Shown here: positions 1 through 7,295 of the stretch, piece by piece
Numbering within the stretch: the first letter of the stretch is position 1
How the letters are laid out: the number at the start of each line of letters is the position of its first letter
Assembly (NCBI GenBank): GCA_036262515.1
Contig: DATAIT010000100.1
Coordinates: 18,844 to 82,843, forward strand
DNA length: 64,000 bases
DNA from: Acidimicrobiales bacterium
GTDB lineage: Bacteria > Actinomycetota > Acidimicrobiia > Acidimicrobiales > GCA-2861595
Direction of reading: 5' to 3'
Notes under the pieces: model-generated
The model's input: the letters and a program-made list of their open reading frames with translations, nothing else
The model's database searches: none
What the model was told of the DNA's origin: nothing
Made by a program: the position numbers and the translations under genes

Positions 1-139
1 GCGCCTGGACCAGCCCGAGGTAGGAGTCCCGGTCGGCGTGCACGACCTTCTGACCCACGGACCAGCTGACCGGCGCTCCGTGTACGAGCTCCGGCGGCGC
101 CGGCTCCGGAACCTCGTCCTCGGTCGCCTGGTCGCTCAC
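1..139 (-). CDS. nuoC: NADH-quinone oxidoreductase subunit C, N-terminal fragment
   Basis: Forty-six codons read from a GTG whose bases overlap the TGA of nuoB (GTGA), so translation is probably coupled. The rest lies outside the window. The visible part is an acidic, Pro-rich tail followed by a segment that reads like the start of the 30-kDa complex I subunit. The assignment rests mainly on position directly after nuoB and nuoA in the canonical nuo order. Subunit C sits in the peripheral arm of complex I and helps link the Fe-S chain to the quinone site. Confidence 0.75.
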   Translation of the reverse strand, partial: MSDQATEDEVPEPAPPELVHGAPVSWSVGQKVVHADRDSYLGLVQA

Positions 140-684
140 TTGGGCGTGGCCACGGCCAGGTGGGGCTTGGGCGGTGCGCCCGGCAGATCGAGCCCGGCGC
201 CCGCGCCGGTGGCCGAGCGCCGCCGCAGGATCTCGCCGGTGCGGATCTTCTCGTGCAGCGTGAGGATGGCGTGCAGCAGGGTCTCGGGACCGGGCGGGCA
301 CCCGGGGGCGTACACGTCGACCGGGACGACCTGGTCGACGCCCTGCACGATGGCGTAGTTGTTGAACATGCCGCCGCTCGAGGCGCACACCCCCATGGAG
401 ATGACCCACTTCGGCTCCATCATCTGGTCGTACACCTGCCGCAGCACCGGTGCCATCTTCTGCGACACCCGCCCGGCCACGATCATGAGGTCGGCCTGGC
501 GCGGGGACCCGCGGAAGACCTCCATGCCGAATCGGCTGATGTCGAAGTTCGACGCGCCCGTGGCCATCATCTCGATGGCGCAGCACGCCAGACCGAAGGA
601 GGCGGGCCACACGCTGTTCCTGCGGGCCCACCGAACGACGTCCTCGATGCGCCCGGTGAGGAAGTTGTGGCTGAGATCCTCCAT
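136..684 (-). CDS. nuoB: NADH-quinone oxidoreductase subunit B
   Basis: 182 aa from ATG 684; a GTG at 693 is an alternative. The subunit carries cluster N2, the last Fe-S centre before menaquinone. The four expected cysteines are present: the adjacent pair C34-C35 (LACCAIEMM), C100 (MGVCASSGG) and C129 ([10 protein letters not shown]). Length is typical of the family. The gene follows nuoA by 11 bases and overlaps nuoC. The C-terminal 30 residues are a loose Ala/Gly/Pro tail. The protein is a peripheral subunit on the cytoplasmic side of the membrane. Confidence 0.97.
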   Translation of the reverse strand: MEDLSHNFLTGRIEDVVRWARRNSVWPASFGLACCAIEMMATGASNFDISRFGMEVFRGSPRQADLMIVAGRVSQKMAPVLRQVYDQMMEPKWVISMGVCASSGGMFNNYAIVQGVDQVVPVDVYAPGCPPGPETLLHAILTLHEKIRTGEILRRRSATGAGAGLDLPGAPPKPHLAVATPK

Positions 685-695
685 GCCGGGCACGG

Positions 696-1133
696 CTACG
701 CCGCCTCCTGGCTGCGACGTACACGTCGGACCGTGGACTCGGAGGTGCGGATGCCGTCGTCGGTGCGACGTCCCCGCGCCGGGCCCCAGTCGAGGGCGCC
801 GTTGCTCAACAGGTACACGAACGAGACGAACACGGCGATGGCGAACACCACCATCTCGATGAGGCCGAACAGCTGCAGCCGGCGGAAGACGACGGCCCAG
901 GGATAGAGGAAGATGATCTCGATGTCGAAGATGATGAAGATCATCGCGATCAGGTAGAAGCGGACCGGGAATCGCTCGGGCGGGGCACTGGTGGGGACGA
1001 TGCCGCACTCGTAGGGGGCCGTCTTGGCCGCGTCGGGCCGGCGGGGACCGAGGACCCGTGCCCCCATGAACGACCCGGCCGCAAAGAGGGTGGCCAGCAC
1101 CATCAGCATCAGGATGGGCAGGTACTCACTCAT
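696..1133 (-). CDS. nuoA: NADH-quinone oxidoreductase subunit A
   Basis: 145 aa membrane subunit of complex I. Three hydrophobic helices are visible (about residues 5-25, 62-82 and 87-110). The NuoA signature YECGIVP lies near residue 41, and the helix-2 region [16 protein letters not shown] is clear. It is the first gene of the nuo operon. An AGGCTA (TAGCCT on this strand) ends 9 bases before the ATG, so the transcript may have almost no leader. The C-terminal 30 residues are Arg-rich and look disordered. Confidence 0.95.
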   Translation of the reverse strand: MSEYLPILMLMVLATLFAAGSFMGARVLGPRRPDAAKTAPYECGIVPTSAPPERFPVRFYLIAMIFIIFDIEIIFLYPWAVVFRRLQLFGLIEMVVFAIAVFVSFVYLLSNGALDWGPARGRRTDDGIRTSESTVRRVRRSQEAA

Positions 1134-1142
1134 CGAGGGCCG

Positions 1143-1163
1143 AGGCTAGCCGGTCCGGACCGG
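1143..1163 (-). promoter_or_regulatory. nuo operon promoter with 14-base palindrome
   Basis: On the minus strand a TAGCCT -10-like hexamer (1143-1148) is preceded, one base away, by a perfect palindrome CCGGTCCGGACCGG (1150-1163). The palindrome would lie in the promoter spacer, where a repressor could block polymerase. It does not resemble the Rex operator. Role inferred. Confidence 0.4.
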
Positions 1164-1180
1164 GCAGTGGAGGGACGATC

Positions 1181-1196
1181 GCGGCGAAAGTGCCGC
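1181..1196 (-). terminator. possible weak terminator hairpin after bc cluster
   Basis: GCGGC-GAAAGT-GCCGC can form a 5-bp stem just after the last bc-cluster gene and before the nuo promoter. No U-tract follows, so termination is uncertain. Confidence 0.25.
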
Positions 1197-1201
1197 CCGG
1201 C

Positions 1202-1972
1202 TCACCCGGCGACGGCCAGGGCGCGCGTGCGCATGATCTCCTTGTCCCGCTCGTGGAGGTTCCAGCAGCAGACCCCGAAGACCGTGCCCGCGAACAGCAT
1301 CACCAGAAACGGCGGGAGCCGGAGGTGCCCGAGGTCGCGGATCATCAGGATGGTGGTGGTGGGGGCGGTGAGATCGGGCTGGGGCTTGAGCCCGGCGGGG
1401 GGCTTCTCGAACAGGGCCGGCTTCACCTGGATGAGGACGTAGTGCGGCCGGTGGCGCAGCGTGAAGAAGTACTTCTCGCCGCCGTGGCGGTAGCCGTCGA
1501 GCAGGACGTAGTCACTCGTCTCCGAGAACGGCGAGTCGAAGCGCTCCGTGATCGGGTCGGGCTTCTCCTCCTCGCCGTGGCCGGCCGCCGGCGCCGCGCT
1601 CGGCGCCAGGATCTTGTCGGCCGTCGCCTGGGCGTCGGCCAGCTCGGCGTCGCCTGGATGCAGCTCCTCCCAATGCTTGGGGAACCCGTCCGCCACCGGG
1701 AGCAGGGACTGCGACGTGGGACCGGTGAACGCCTCCTTCGCCTTCCACACGGGCTCCGGTCCCTTGAGCCCGATGCCGAACACGAGCCAGACGGTGGCCA
1801 TGATGGTCATCCACCCGGCCAGACCGGTGAGCGCCAGGACGAAGCCCATCTTGGCGCCCATGTTCGTGGCCAGCAGGAGATAGACGCTCCCCGGCAGCAT
1901 CACGACCCCGGCCAGGACGATGGCGGCGCCGCGGATCTGCGGGTCCCAGGTGAGCGCCGCCAGGAGATGCAT
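1202..1972 (-). CDS. membrane protein of the bc cluster, unknown function
   Basis: 256 aa from an ATG that shares one base with the stop of the upstream cytochrome c (TGATG), so expression is almost certainly coupled to it. Two hydrophobic helices lie near the N-terminus (about 15-35 and 43-65) and one near the C-terminus (about 215-237). Between them is a soluble stretch rich in Ala, Glu and Asp. No heme, Fe-S or other cofactor motif is visible. I do not recognise the family; from context it is a candidate accessory subunit of the quinol-cytochrome c reductase. Confidence 0.75.
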   Translation of the reverse strand: MHLLAALTWDPQIRGAAIVLAGVVMLPGSVYLLLATNMGAKMGFVLALTGLAGWMTIMATVWLVFGIGLKGPEPVWKAKEAFTGPTSQSLLPVADGFPKHWEELHPGDAELADAQATADKILAPSAAPAAGHGEEEKPDPITERFDSPFSETSDYVLLDGYRHGGEKYFFTLRHRPHYVLIQVKPALFEKPPAGLKPQPDLTAPTTTILMIRDLGHLRLPPFLVMLFAGTVFGVCCWNLHERDKEIMRTRALAVAG

Positions 1973-2991
1973 CACAGCCCACGCTCGTACTCGATGATGG
2001 CGTCGATCTGTTCCTTGGTGAGCATCTTGCCGAACCCTGGCATGCCGCCTCCTTCGTCGCCGCCCACGCCGCGCAGGCCGTAGGGCTTGGCGTACTCCGC
2101 GCCCTCCGTGATGAACTCGGTGTGCGACTTCAGGTCGGGGAACTGCCGCACCGTCTCTCCGTTGCGGAGGTTCGGGCCGAACGCGCCGCCCGCCGTCTCC
2201 TGCGGCTCGCCGATGGACCACCCGAGCGTGTGGCACCGCGAGCAGAAGCCGTCGAAGAGCTTGGAGCCGTCGGTGCCGAACTCCTTCAGGGCCGACGCAC
2301 GGACGTCTTCGGGGTCGAGCTGCAGGGTCTCGATGTACGCGATGAGATCGTCGATCTGCTGGTCGTTCATGGGGCCGCCGCCCTCGACACCCCATGCCGG
2401 CATGGGCGTGTTGGCCCGGCCGTAGACGAGAATCGCTTTGACCTCCTCCTTCGAGTACCGCAGGAGCACCGTGTTCAGGGCGGGCACCTGCCAGGTGACC
2501 TCACGCGGAGGCTTGTCGGGATCGAGCGGATCCGGCATGACGTACTTCGTCGAGCCGCCCTGGCCCTCGGTGCCGTGGCACCCTCCGCACCCGAAGTGGC
2601 CCACATTGCCCTCGGGGATCGGCGATCCCGAAGGCTGGAAGAGCACCAGGCCGCGACCGGCGGCGCGGTTGTCGAAGCCGCGGACGGCGCCCTCCTGCCT
2701 GCTCGGCTCGCGTGCCCAGTACAGCGGCAGGCCGACGGCGACGATGACCATGAGGGCGAGGCCGCCCAGCAGGGCGCGGTCGAGCCGGGGACCCTCCAGG
2801 CCGTCGTCGTCGAAATAGGGCTTGCGGTTGGGAGCGAGCTCCATCTCGGCGCCCGGAGGAGGGGTGCCTTCGCGCTTCAGGTGGGTGAGGATGTACGCAG
2901 CCCACCCGATGGTGAGGAGCACGACCACGGCGAAGCCGAACTTCTGCTGCGTGGTGAACGCGGCCAGCAATGGTGCCGTTCGAGGGCTCAT
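1972..2991 (-). CDS. membrane-anchored diheme cytochrome c of the bc complex
   Basis: 339 aa. An N-terminal helix (about 17-36) and a second (about 73-91) anchor the protein. Two class I cytochrome c domains follow. The first has CGGCH (C135, C138, H139) with Met in TPMPAW (near 197) as probable sixth ligand; the second has CSRCH (C250, C253, H254) with Met in GGMPGFG (near 317). A diheme subunit in this position takes the place of cytochrome c1 and passes electrons from the Rieske protein towards an oxidase, as in actinobacterial QcrC. ATGA overlap with the Rieske gene. Confidence 0.9.
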   Translation of the reverse strand: MSPRTAPLLAAFTTQQKFGFAVVVLLTIGWAAYILTHLKREGTPPPGAEMELAPNRKPYFDDDGLEGPRLDRALLGGLALMVIVAVGLPLYWAREPSRQEGAVRGFDNRAAGRGLVLFQPSGSPIPEGNVGHFGCGGCHGTEGQGGSTKYVMPDPLDPDKPPREVTWQVPALNTVLLRYSKEEVKAILVYGRANTPMPAWGVEGGGPMNDQQIDDLIAYIETLQLDPEDVRASALKEFGTDGSKLFDGFCSRCHTLGWSIGEPQETAGGAFGPNLRNGETVRQFPDLKSHTEFITEGAEYAKPYGLRGVGGDEGGGMPGFGKMLTKEQIDAIIEYERGL

Positions 2992-3839
2992 GCGCAGTGG
3001 GGCCCCTCGGCCTCTTGGCCGGTGGTGTTGGTGCCGATCGGCGGACCCTGGATGAGCGTGCTCGTGTCGACGCTGAGGACGCCGCCGCTGATCTCCACCC
3101 CGAACCGGTCGAGGCCGCGGGGCGCGGGCCCTGCCTTCTTCTCACCGACACGGTTGTACTTCGAGCCGTGGCACGGGCACTCGAACCACTGGGAGCTCTT
3201 GCAGTAGGGAACGCGGCACCCGAGGTGCACGCACTTCTGGTACAGGGCGACGACACCCTCCTTCATGCCCCCGAGGACGGCGCCGTTGTAGGCCTTCGAG
3301 GCCTTGCCGACGGCGTCGGTGGGGTACGGGGCGATCCACGTGCGCGCCTCGGCCAGGTAGAACGGCTCGCGCGTGGTGCGGATCTCGCCCAGGATCTCGT
3401 CGAGCTTGCCGACCTTGATCTTGGCCCCGAATCCGCCCGACAGCGTGGGCCAGAGGAACCCGATGGAGGCTGCCCCGAAGCCCGTGAGGCCGAGCGTGAA
3501 GAACCCGACGATGCTGCGGTTGAATAACTGGCGGCGGGTGACGCCGAGTGCCTCGGGGTCCATGGGCGCCCGCGGCGCCGGCGGGGCACCTCCGGGGGCC
3601 ACGACGACGAGGCTGCCGCCCCGCCGGGAGAGGACGGCTGCCCGCTCGACCTCGCGACCGCTGACCGACGACGCCGTCTCGCCGGACGACACCCGTGAGG
3701 CGGCCTCGTCGCGCGCCGCCTGGCGCGACCTGGCCAGGGCCGCGGCGCGGTCGCGCCGGGCCGAGGTCGTGAAGACGAAGAGACCTCCGAGCAACACGAC
3801 CACCACCACGGCGATCAGTACGACGGTGCTGCTGCCCAT
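2988..3839 (-). CDS. qcrA: Rieske iron-sulfur protein of quinol-cytochrome c reductase
   Basis: 283 aa. Box I is CVHLGC (C203, H205, C208) and box II is CPCHGS (C221, C223, H224). These give the two Cys and two His ligands of the [2Fe-2S] cluster plus the stabilising disulfide pair. Two hydrophobic helices are seen: residues 6-24, and 108-130 just before the cluster domain. The first helix plus a charged linker of about 80 residues is longer than the single anchor of classical Rieske proteins; actinobacterial QcrA proteins also carry extra helices. Fourth gene of the bc cluster proper, between subunit IV and cytochrome c. Confidence 0.96.
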   Translation of the reverse strand: MGSSTVVLIAVVVVVLLGGLFVFTTSARRDRAAALARSRQAARDEAASRVSSGETASSVSGREVERAAVLSRRGGSLVVVAPGGAPPAPRAPMDPEALGVTRRQLFNRSIVGFFTLGLTGFGAASIGFLWPTLSGGFGAKIKVGKLDEILGEIRTTREPFYLAEARTWIAPYPTDAVGKASKAYNGAVLGGMKEGVVALYQKCVHLGCRVPYCKSSQWFECPCHGSKYNRVGEKKAGPAPRGLDRFGVEISGGVLSVDTSTLIQGPPIGTNTTGQEAEGPHCA

Positions 3840-3851
3840 GACCGAGTGCTC

Positions 3852-4580
3852 CTAGAGGTCGAAGATGTCGTGCACGCCCTGCCGCCACGGCAGGATGAAG
3901 TTGAACCCCTCACCGCGGAAGAACGACCCGATGATGACGAGGGTGGCCCAGAACATGAGGAACAAGGTCATCAGCGCGATGGCGAACTTGCGGTCCTCGG
4001 GCTTGTTGCTCGGGTTCTTGTCGATGTAGCCGGCGGCACCCAGTGCGATGAGGCCCATGCCCGGGATCGTGACCCCGGCGACCATGGGGTGGAACATCGT
4101 GAGCAGCTCCTGGAGCCCGAGGAAGTACCACGGCGCCTTGGAGGGGTTGGGCGTGCGGTTCGGGTTGGCCATGCCGAGCAGGGGCGCATTGACGACGGCC
4201 GAGAACACCAACAGGAACGCCGTCATGGCCATGGTGGCGACGAACTCCCCGACCAGCAGGTGGGGCCAGGTGTGGACCTTGTCGGTGGGGACCGCCTTGA
4301 CGTCCTGGATGGAACCGGACTTGACGACGGTGAGCAGGCGCTGGGTGTGACCGGCCGGGCCGGCCGCCGGTGCCGCCGTGGGGCGGGTGGTGGCCGGGGC
4401 CGTCGCCGTGGCCGTACCACCGCCCGCCGTGCTCCGCTCGAGCAGCGACGTCGGGATCTTCCCGGGATCCCCGGCCGGTGCCGCCGCCGACGCGCCCCCG
4501 CCGCCCCCGCCACCCTGCGCCTCCAGGAATGCGCGGCGGTCACGCGACCGCTGCAGGAGATGATCGGGTACCTCAGGCAT
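3852..4580 (-). CDS. cytochrome b C-terminal domain (subunit IV-like)
   Basis: 242 aa. Residues 1-85 are a Gly/Ala/Thr/Pro-rich cytoplasmic tail that opens with EVPDHLLQRSRDRRA. After it come three membrane helices with the conserved segment PNPSKAPWYFLGLQELL near 150, which matches PetD/subunit IV and the C-terminal half of cytochrome b at the quinol-oxidation site. Cytochrome b is therefore encoded by two genes, as in b6f complexes. The opening motif recurs in the cytochrome c at 6647-7288. The gene lies 45 bases after the b6-type gene. Confidence 0.92.
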   Translation of the reverse strand: MPEVPDHLLQRSRDRRAFLEAQGGGGGGGASAAAPAGDPGKIPTSLLERSTAGGGTATATAPATTRPTAAPAAGPAGHTQRLLTVVKSGSIQDVKAVPTDKVHTWPHLLVGEFVATMAMTAFLLVFSAVVNAPLLGMANPNRTPNPSKAPWYFLGLQELLTMFHPMVAGVTIPGMGLIALGAAGYIDKNPSNKPEDRKFAIALMTLFLMFWATLVIIGSFFRGEGFNFILPWRQGVHDIFDL

Positions 4581-4625
4581 GGGTGCCTCCGGGGGGACGC
4601 ATCGAGCTCGGGAGGGTGGGATCCA

Positions 4626-5405
4626 TCACAGCGGGCCGGAGATGCCGCCGTCCTTGCGGACCCGCCAGAAGTGGACGGCCATGAAGATCACGATGACGAA
4701 CGGCAGCATCAGCACGTGGAGGACGTACCATCGCAGCAAGGTGTCCGTGCCGATCTCGGCGCCGCCTAGGAGCACGAAGCGCACCTGGGTGCCGAACACC
4801 GGCGTGTACCCCATCATGTTGGTGCCCACGGTGACCGCCCACAGCGCCAGCTGGTCCCAGGGCAGCAGGTACCCGGTGAACGAGAGCAACAGCGTGAGCA
4901 TGAGCAGCATCACGCCGATGACCCAGTTGAACTCCCGGGGCGGCTTGTAGGCGCCGTGGTAGAAGACGCGCGCCATGTGCAGGAACACCGACAGCACCAT
5001 GAGGTGGGCGGCCCATCGGTGCATGTTGCGCACCAGCAGGCCGAAGGCGACCGACGTGTGCAGCGTGCGGATGTCGTTCCACGCGTTGGCCGCCGTCGGT
5101 CTGTAGAAGAACATCAGGAAGATGCCCGTGACGGTGAGCATGATGAACAGGAAGAACGACAGCCCGCCCAGGCACAGCGTGTAGCTCACCTTGACGGCGT
5201 GGCGCTTCACCTTGACCGGGTGCAGGTGGTACAGCACCGAGTTCATGATGACGTAGGACCGGTTCCTCGGGCTGTCCGTGTAGCCCTTGCGGAAGATGGA
5301 CCCGGGCCGGAACACCGAGGCCCAGAACTGCGAGCCCTGGACCTTCTCGACCCGCTCGCTCAGCTTCTTGGAGACGTCGCCCTTGGCGACGAGACGCTTC
5401 GCCAC
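4626..5405 (-). CDS. cytochrome b6-type heme b subunit of the bc complex
   Basis: 259 aa from GTG 5405. Four membrane helices follow a basic N-terminus of about 70 residues. Heme b ligands are visible as His pairs: H129 (MHRW) with H230 (VLH), and H143 (FLHMAR) with H245 (VHFWR). H230 and H245 are separated by 14 residues, the b6f-type spacing rather than the 13 of mitochondrial-type cytochrome b. The segment KPPREFNWVIG and the ending GGISGPL also match PetB. The protein oxidises menaquinol together with subunit IV. Confidence 0.95.
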   Translation of the reverse strand: MAKRLVAKGDVSKKLSERVEKVQGSQFWASVFRPGSIFRKGYTDSPRNRSYVIMNSVLYHLHPVKVKRHAVKVSYTLCLGGLSFFLFIMLTVTGIFLMFFYRPTAANAWNDIRTLHTSVAFGLLVRNMHRWAAHLMVLSVFLHMARVFYHGAYKPPREFNWVIGVMLLMLTLLLSFTGYLLPWDQLALWAVTVGTNMMGYTPVFGTQVRFVLLGGAEIGTDTLLRWYVLHVLMLPFVIVIFMAVHFWRVRKDGGISGPL

Positions 5406-5522
5406 CGTGCCCCTACCGCAGCCCTGCGCCGAGTCCGCGCACGTTCGTGATGCCCCCTTGGTCGATGGAAAGTTGTCCGAGCGCCCCCCGGTGACGCACC
5501 GGTGCCGTGCACGGAGACCCGA

Positions 5523-5541
5523 GCGATGTCCCGAACATCGC
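5523..5541 (-). other. hairpin in the gap between ferredoxin and cytochrome b genes
   Basis: The 156-base gap 5406-5561 holds no gene that I can support. It contains a perfect hairpin GCGATGT-5-ACATCGC (7-bp stem), and a weaker CCGGTG/CACCGG pairing further on. It could attenuate read-through from the ferredoxin gene into cytochrome b or stabilise an mRNA end. No U-tract is present. Confidence 0.4.
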
Positions 5542-5561
5542 GGACGCTTCCTGGAGGAGCA

Positions 5562-5975
5562 CTAGAAGCGCATCCCGTACGAGTAGCCGTGCTTGTTGTC
5601 CCGTTGGTGCCGGTCGCCCTCCCGGGGTGCCACGCCCGCCTTGCCCATGATGATCACGCCGGTGGGGCACCGGTCGACGCAGAGGCCGCACCGGGTGCAC
5701 ACGTCCTCGTCGACCACGAACACCACGTGGTCGTCGGGATCGAGGCCGGGTTGGGACGTGTTGGGCGCCTCGGCGATCGACTCGGTGGAGAGCATGTGGA
5801 TGCACTTCCACGGGCAGATGTCGACACACCCCTCGCACATGATGCACTCGGACTGGTCGATGTGGAGGAACTGCTTCGGCTTGACGGACTTCGACAGATC
5901 CTCGGGCGCCACCTCGGTGAGGACGTACTCACCGGGGAAGGACGGCATGGGCGGGTTCGCCTCGGTCTTTGCCAT
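5562..5975 (-). CDS. ferredoxin-type protein with two [4Fe-4S] clusters
   Basis: 137 aa from ATG 5975. Two complete cluster motifs are visible: CIMCEGCVDICP (C44, C47, C50, C54) and CTRCGLCVDRCP (C93, C96, C99, C103). The architecture resembles NuoI and other 8Fe ferredoxins, but there is no membrane helix. An insertion of about 30 residues separates the two motifs. It lies between a small membrane protein gene (5 bases upstream) and the split cytochrome b genes. Its product probably hands electrons to or from this respiratory module; the real partner is not shown by sequence. Confidence 0.9.
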   Translation of the reverse strand: MAKTEANPPMPSFPGEYVLTEVAPEDLSKSVKPKQFLHIDQSECIMCEGCVDICPWKCIHMLSTESIAEAPNTSQPGLDPDDHVVFVVDEDVCTRCGLCVDRCPTGVIIMGKAGVAPREGDRHQRDNKHGYSYGMRF

Positions 5976-5980
5976 TCGAG

Positions 5981-6436
5981 TCAGACCTTCCTGACGAGGG
6001 GCCGGCCGAAGGCCGACAGCTCGATCGCAGGCGGCGGAGCGGTCTTCTTGCCGCGCTTCTGCCACCAGAGCCAGCCCACGATCTGGAGGACGAAGAAGAT
6101 GATGTAGAAGCTGGCGGCGATGATGTCGCCGATGGCGGCGGCGGTGATGGTGATGCGGCCCCGGCCGAAGAAGGTGAGCCCGTTGGGCCACAGCCGGCCG
6201 AAGGGCGTGGGCACGCCGATCGAGTCGCTCCGCCACCCGAGCTCGTTGCCGGCCCACTGGAGCCACTGGTTGGGCACGACGCCGTAGAACATGAGCATCA
6301 GGGCGAACATGAACGTGCCGGCCAGGAACCCCTCACCCCAGGTGAGGGGCGTACCGGGCGGGCGCCGCTTGCCGACGGACACGACGATGGCGCACATCGC
6401 CACCGTGATGATCATCGAGGCAAGAAAGGCGACCAT
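5981..6436 (-). CDS. membrane protein leading the bc/ferredoxin cluster
   Basis: 151 aa from ATG 6436, chosen because GGGAG lies 5 bases before it; GTG 6442 would add two residues. Hydrophobic helices occur at about 2-22, 36-56 and 108-130, and a loop is rich in Trp, Gly and Pro. No cofactor motif is visible. The basic C-terminus (KRGKK) suggests a cytoplasmic end. I do not recognise the family. First gene of the cluster, directly behind a Rex-like site, so it may be a quinone-pocket or anchor subunit for the ferredoxin. Confidence 0.8.
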   Translation of the reverse strand: MVAFLASMIITVAMCAIVVSVGKRRPPGTPLTWGEGFLAGTFMFALMLMFYGVVPNQWLQWAGNELGWRSDSIGVPTPFGRLWPNGLTFFGRGRITITAAAIGDIIAASFYIIFFVLQIVGWLWWQKRGKKTAPPPAIELSAFGRPLVRKV

Positions 6437-6457
6437 CAACACTCCCGACAGCGGTGC

Positions 6458-6475
6458 TCGTGATTACGTTCACAA
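6458..6475. promoter_or_regulatory. putative Rex operator at the bc cluster promoter
   Basis: TCGTGATTACGTTCACAA matches the actinobacterial Rex box TTGTGAA-N4-TTCACAA at 12 of 14 defined positions; the right half-site is perfect. It abuts the -10 hexamer of the minus-strand operon, where bound repressor would block initiation. A rex gene is present in this window. Confidence 0.6.
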
Positions 6476-6480
6476 TTCTA
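6475..6480 (-). promoter_or_regulatory. -10 element of the bc/ferredoxin operon
   Basis: TAGAAT on the minus strand, 38 bases upstream of the ATG at 6436, with a possible ATCGAC -35 near 6498-6503 (17-base spacer). The Rex-like site covers the expected transcription start. Confidence 0.5.
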
Positions 6481-6580
6481 CCCGGGCGACGCTCGACGTC
6501 GATTCGGGTCGTGGATCGGTTCTAGCACGACCCCTTTCCGATCTTCACATCGCCGGAGGACCGGGCGATGGCCTCCCCGC

Positions 6581-6611
6581 TTGGTCCAGACCCCTGCTGG
6601 GCGCGTACATT
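6581..6611 (+). promoter_or_regulatory. possible promoter of the plus-strand cytochrome c gene
   Basis: TTGGTC (6581-6586) and TACATT (6606-6611) with a 19-base spacer, followed by GGAGG 7 bases before the GTG start at 6647. The remainder of the divergent gap 6443-6646 shows no gene. Confidence 0.4.
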
Positions 6612-6646
6612 CGGGGCATCGGCTGTCGAGCGTCGGAGGTTCGTGC

Positions 6647-7288
6647 GTGACCGAAGTACCCGAGCACCTCCTGGCCCGCTCACGTGAGCGGCGCGCAGCG
6701 CTCGGCCTGGGTGGCGGTGGGGCCGCTGAGCCGTCGGGCGACCAGCCGGCGTCGGCCCCGTCGAGCTCCCCCGCACCCGTGGCGGCCGCCTCGCCCGCAC
6801 CGGTGGAAGCCGCCGCGCCCGCGGTCGTCGAGGAGGCGCCCCAACCCGTCCCCGCCTACCTCACCCCGGCCGCCGCCCGTTCCCGGATGCCGGTCTGGAT
6901 CATGCCCGTGCTCGCCATCCTCCCGTTCTGGGGGATCCTCTACGTCGGTGCGTTCGGCTCCCGGGAGAAGGCCGAGCCCCTCACCGGTGCCGCTCTCGGC
7001 GCCCAGGTCTTCCGGGGCCAGGGGTGCTCGGCCTGCCACGGTGCGGCCGGCGAAGGAGGCGTGGGGCCCGCCCTCGCCGGCGGCGAGGCGGCCAAGACGT
7101 TCCCGGACGAGGCCGATCACATCTCGTGGGTGAAGACGGGCTCGGCGCCCTTCCGGGGCCAGTACTACGGAGCGGAGGACCGGGAGGGCGGCCAGCACGG
7201 TCCGGCGACCGGCGGCATGCCCGCCTTCTCCAGCCTCTCCGACGCGGAGGTCGAAGCCGTCGTCCTCTACGAGCGAGAAGAGCTGTAG
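6647..7288 (+). CDS. membrane-anchored monoheme cytochrome c
   Basis: 213 aa from GTG 6647 (GGAGG ribosome site 7 bases upstream). The order is: N-terminal motif EVPEHLLARSRERRA, an Ala/Pro/Ser-rich linker to about 70, one membrane helix (about 87-108), then a cytochrome c domain with CSACH (near 131-135). MPAF near 193 is a probable Met ligand. The first 15 residues closely resemble those of the subunit IV-like protein encoded divergently at 3852-4580. The protein is probably an electron carrier between the bc complex and an oxidase. Confidence 0.88.
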   Translation: MTEVPEHLLARSRERRAALGLGGGGAAEPSGDQPASAPSSSPAPVAAASPAPVEAAAPAVVEEAPQPVPAYLTPAAARSRMPVWIMPVLAILPFWGILYVGAFGSREKAEPLTGAALGAQVFRGQGCSACHGAAGEGGVGPALAGGEAAKTFPDEADHISWVKTGSAPFRGQYYGAEDREGGQHGPATGGMPAFSSLSDAEVEAVVLYEREEL

Positions 7289-7295
7289 CGCCGAA

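Noticed and set aside
1190..3207. Plus-strand open frames opposite the bc cluster
   Set aside because: Composition is shadow-like and the minus strand encodes clear cytochrome c and Rieske motifs.
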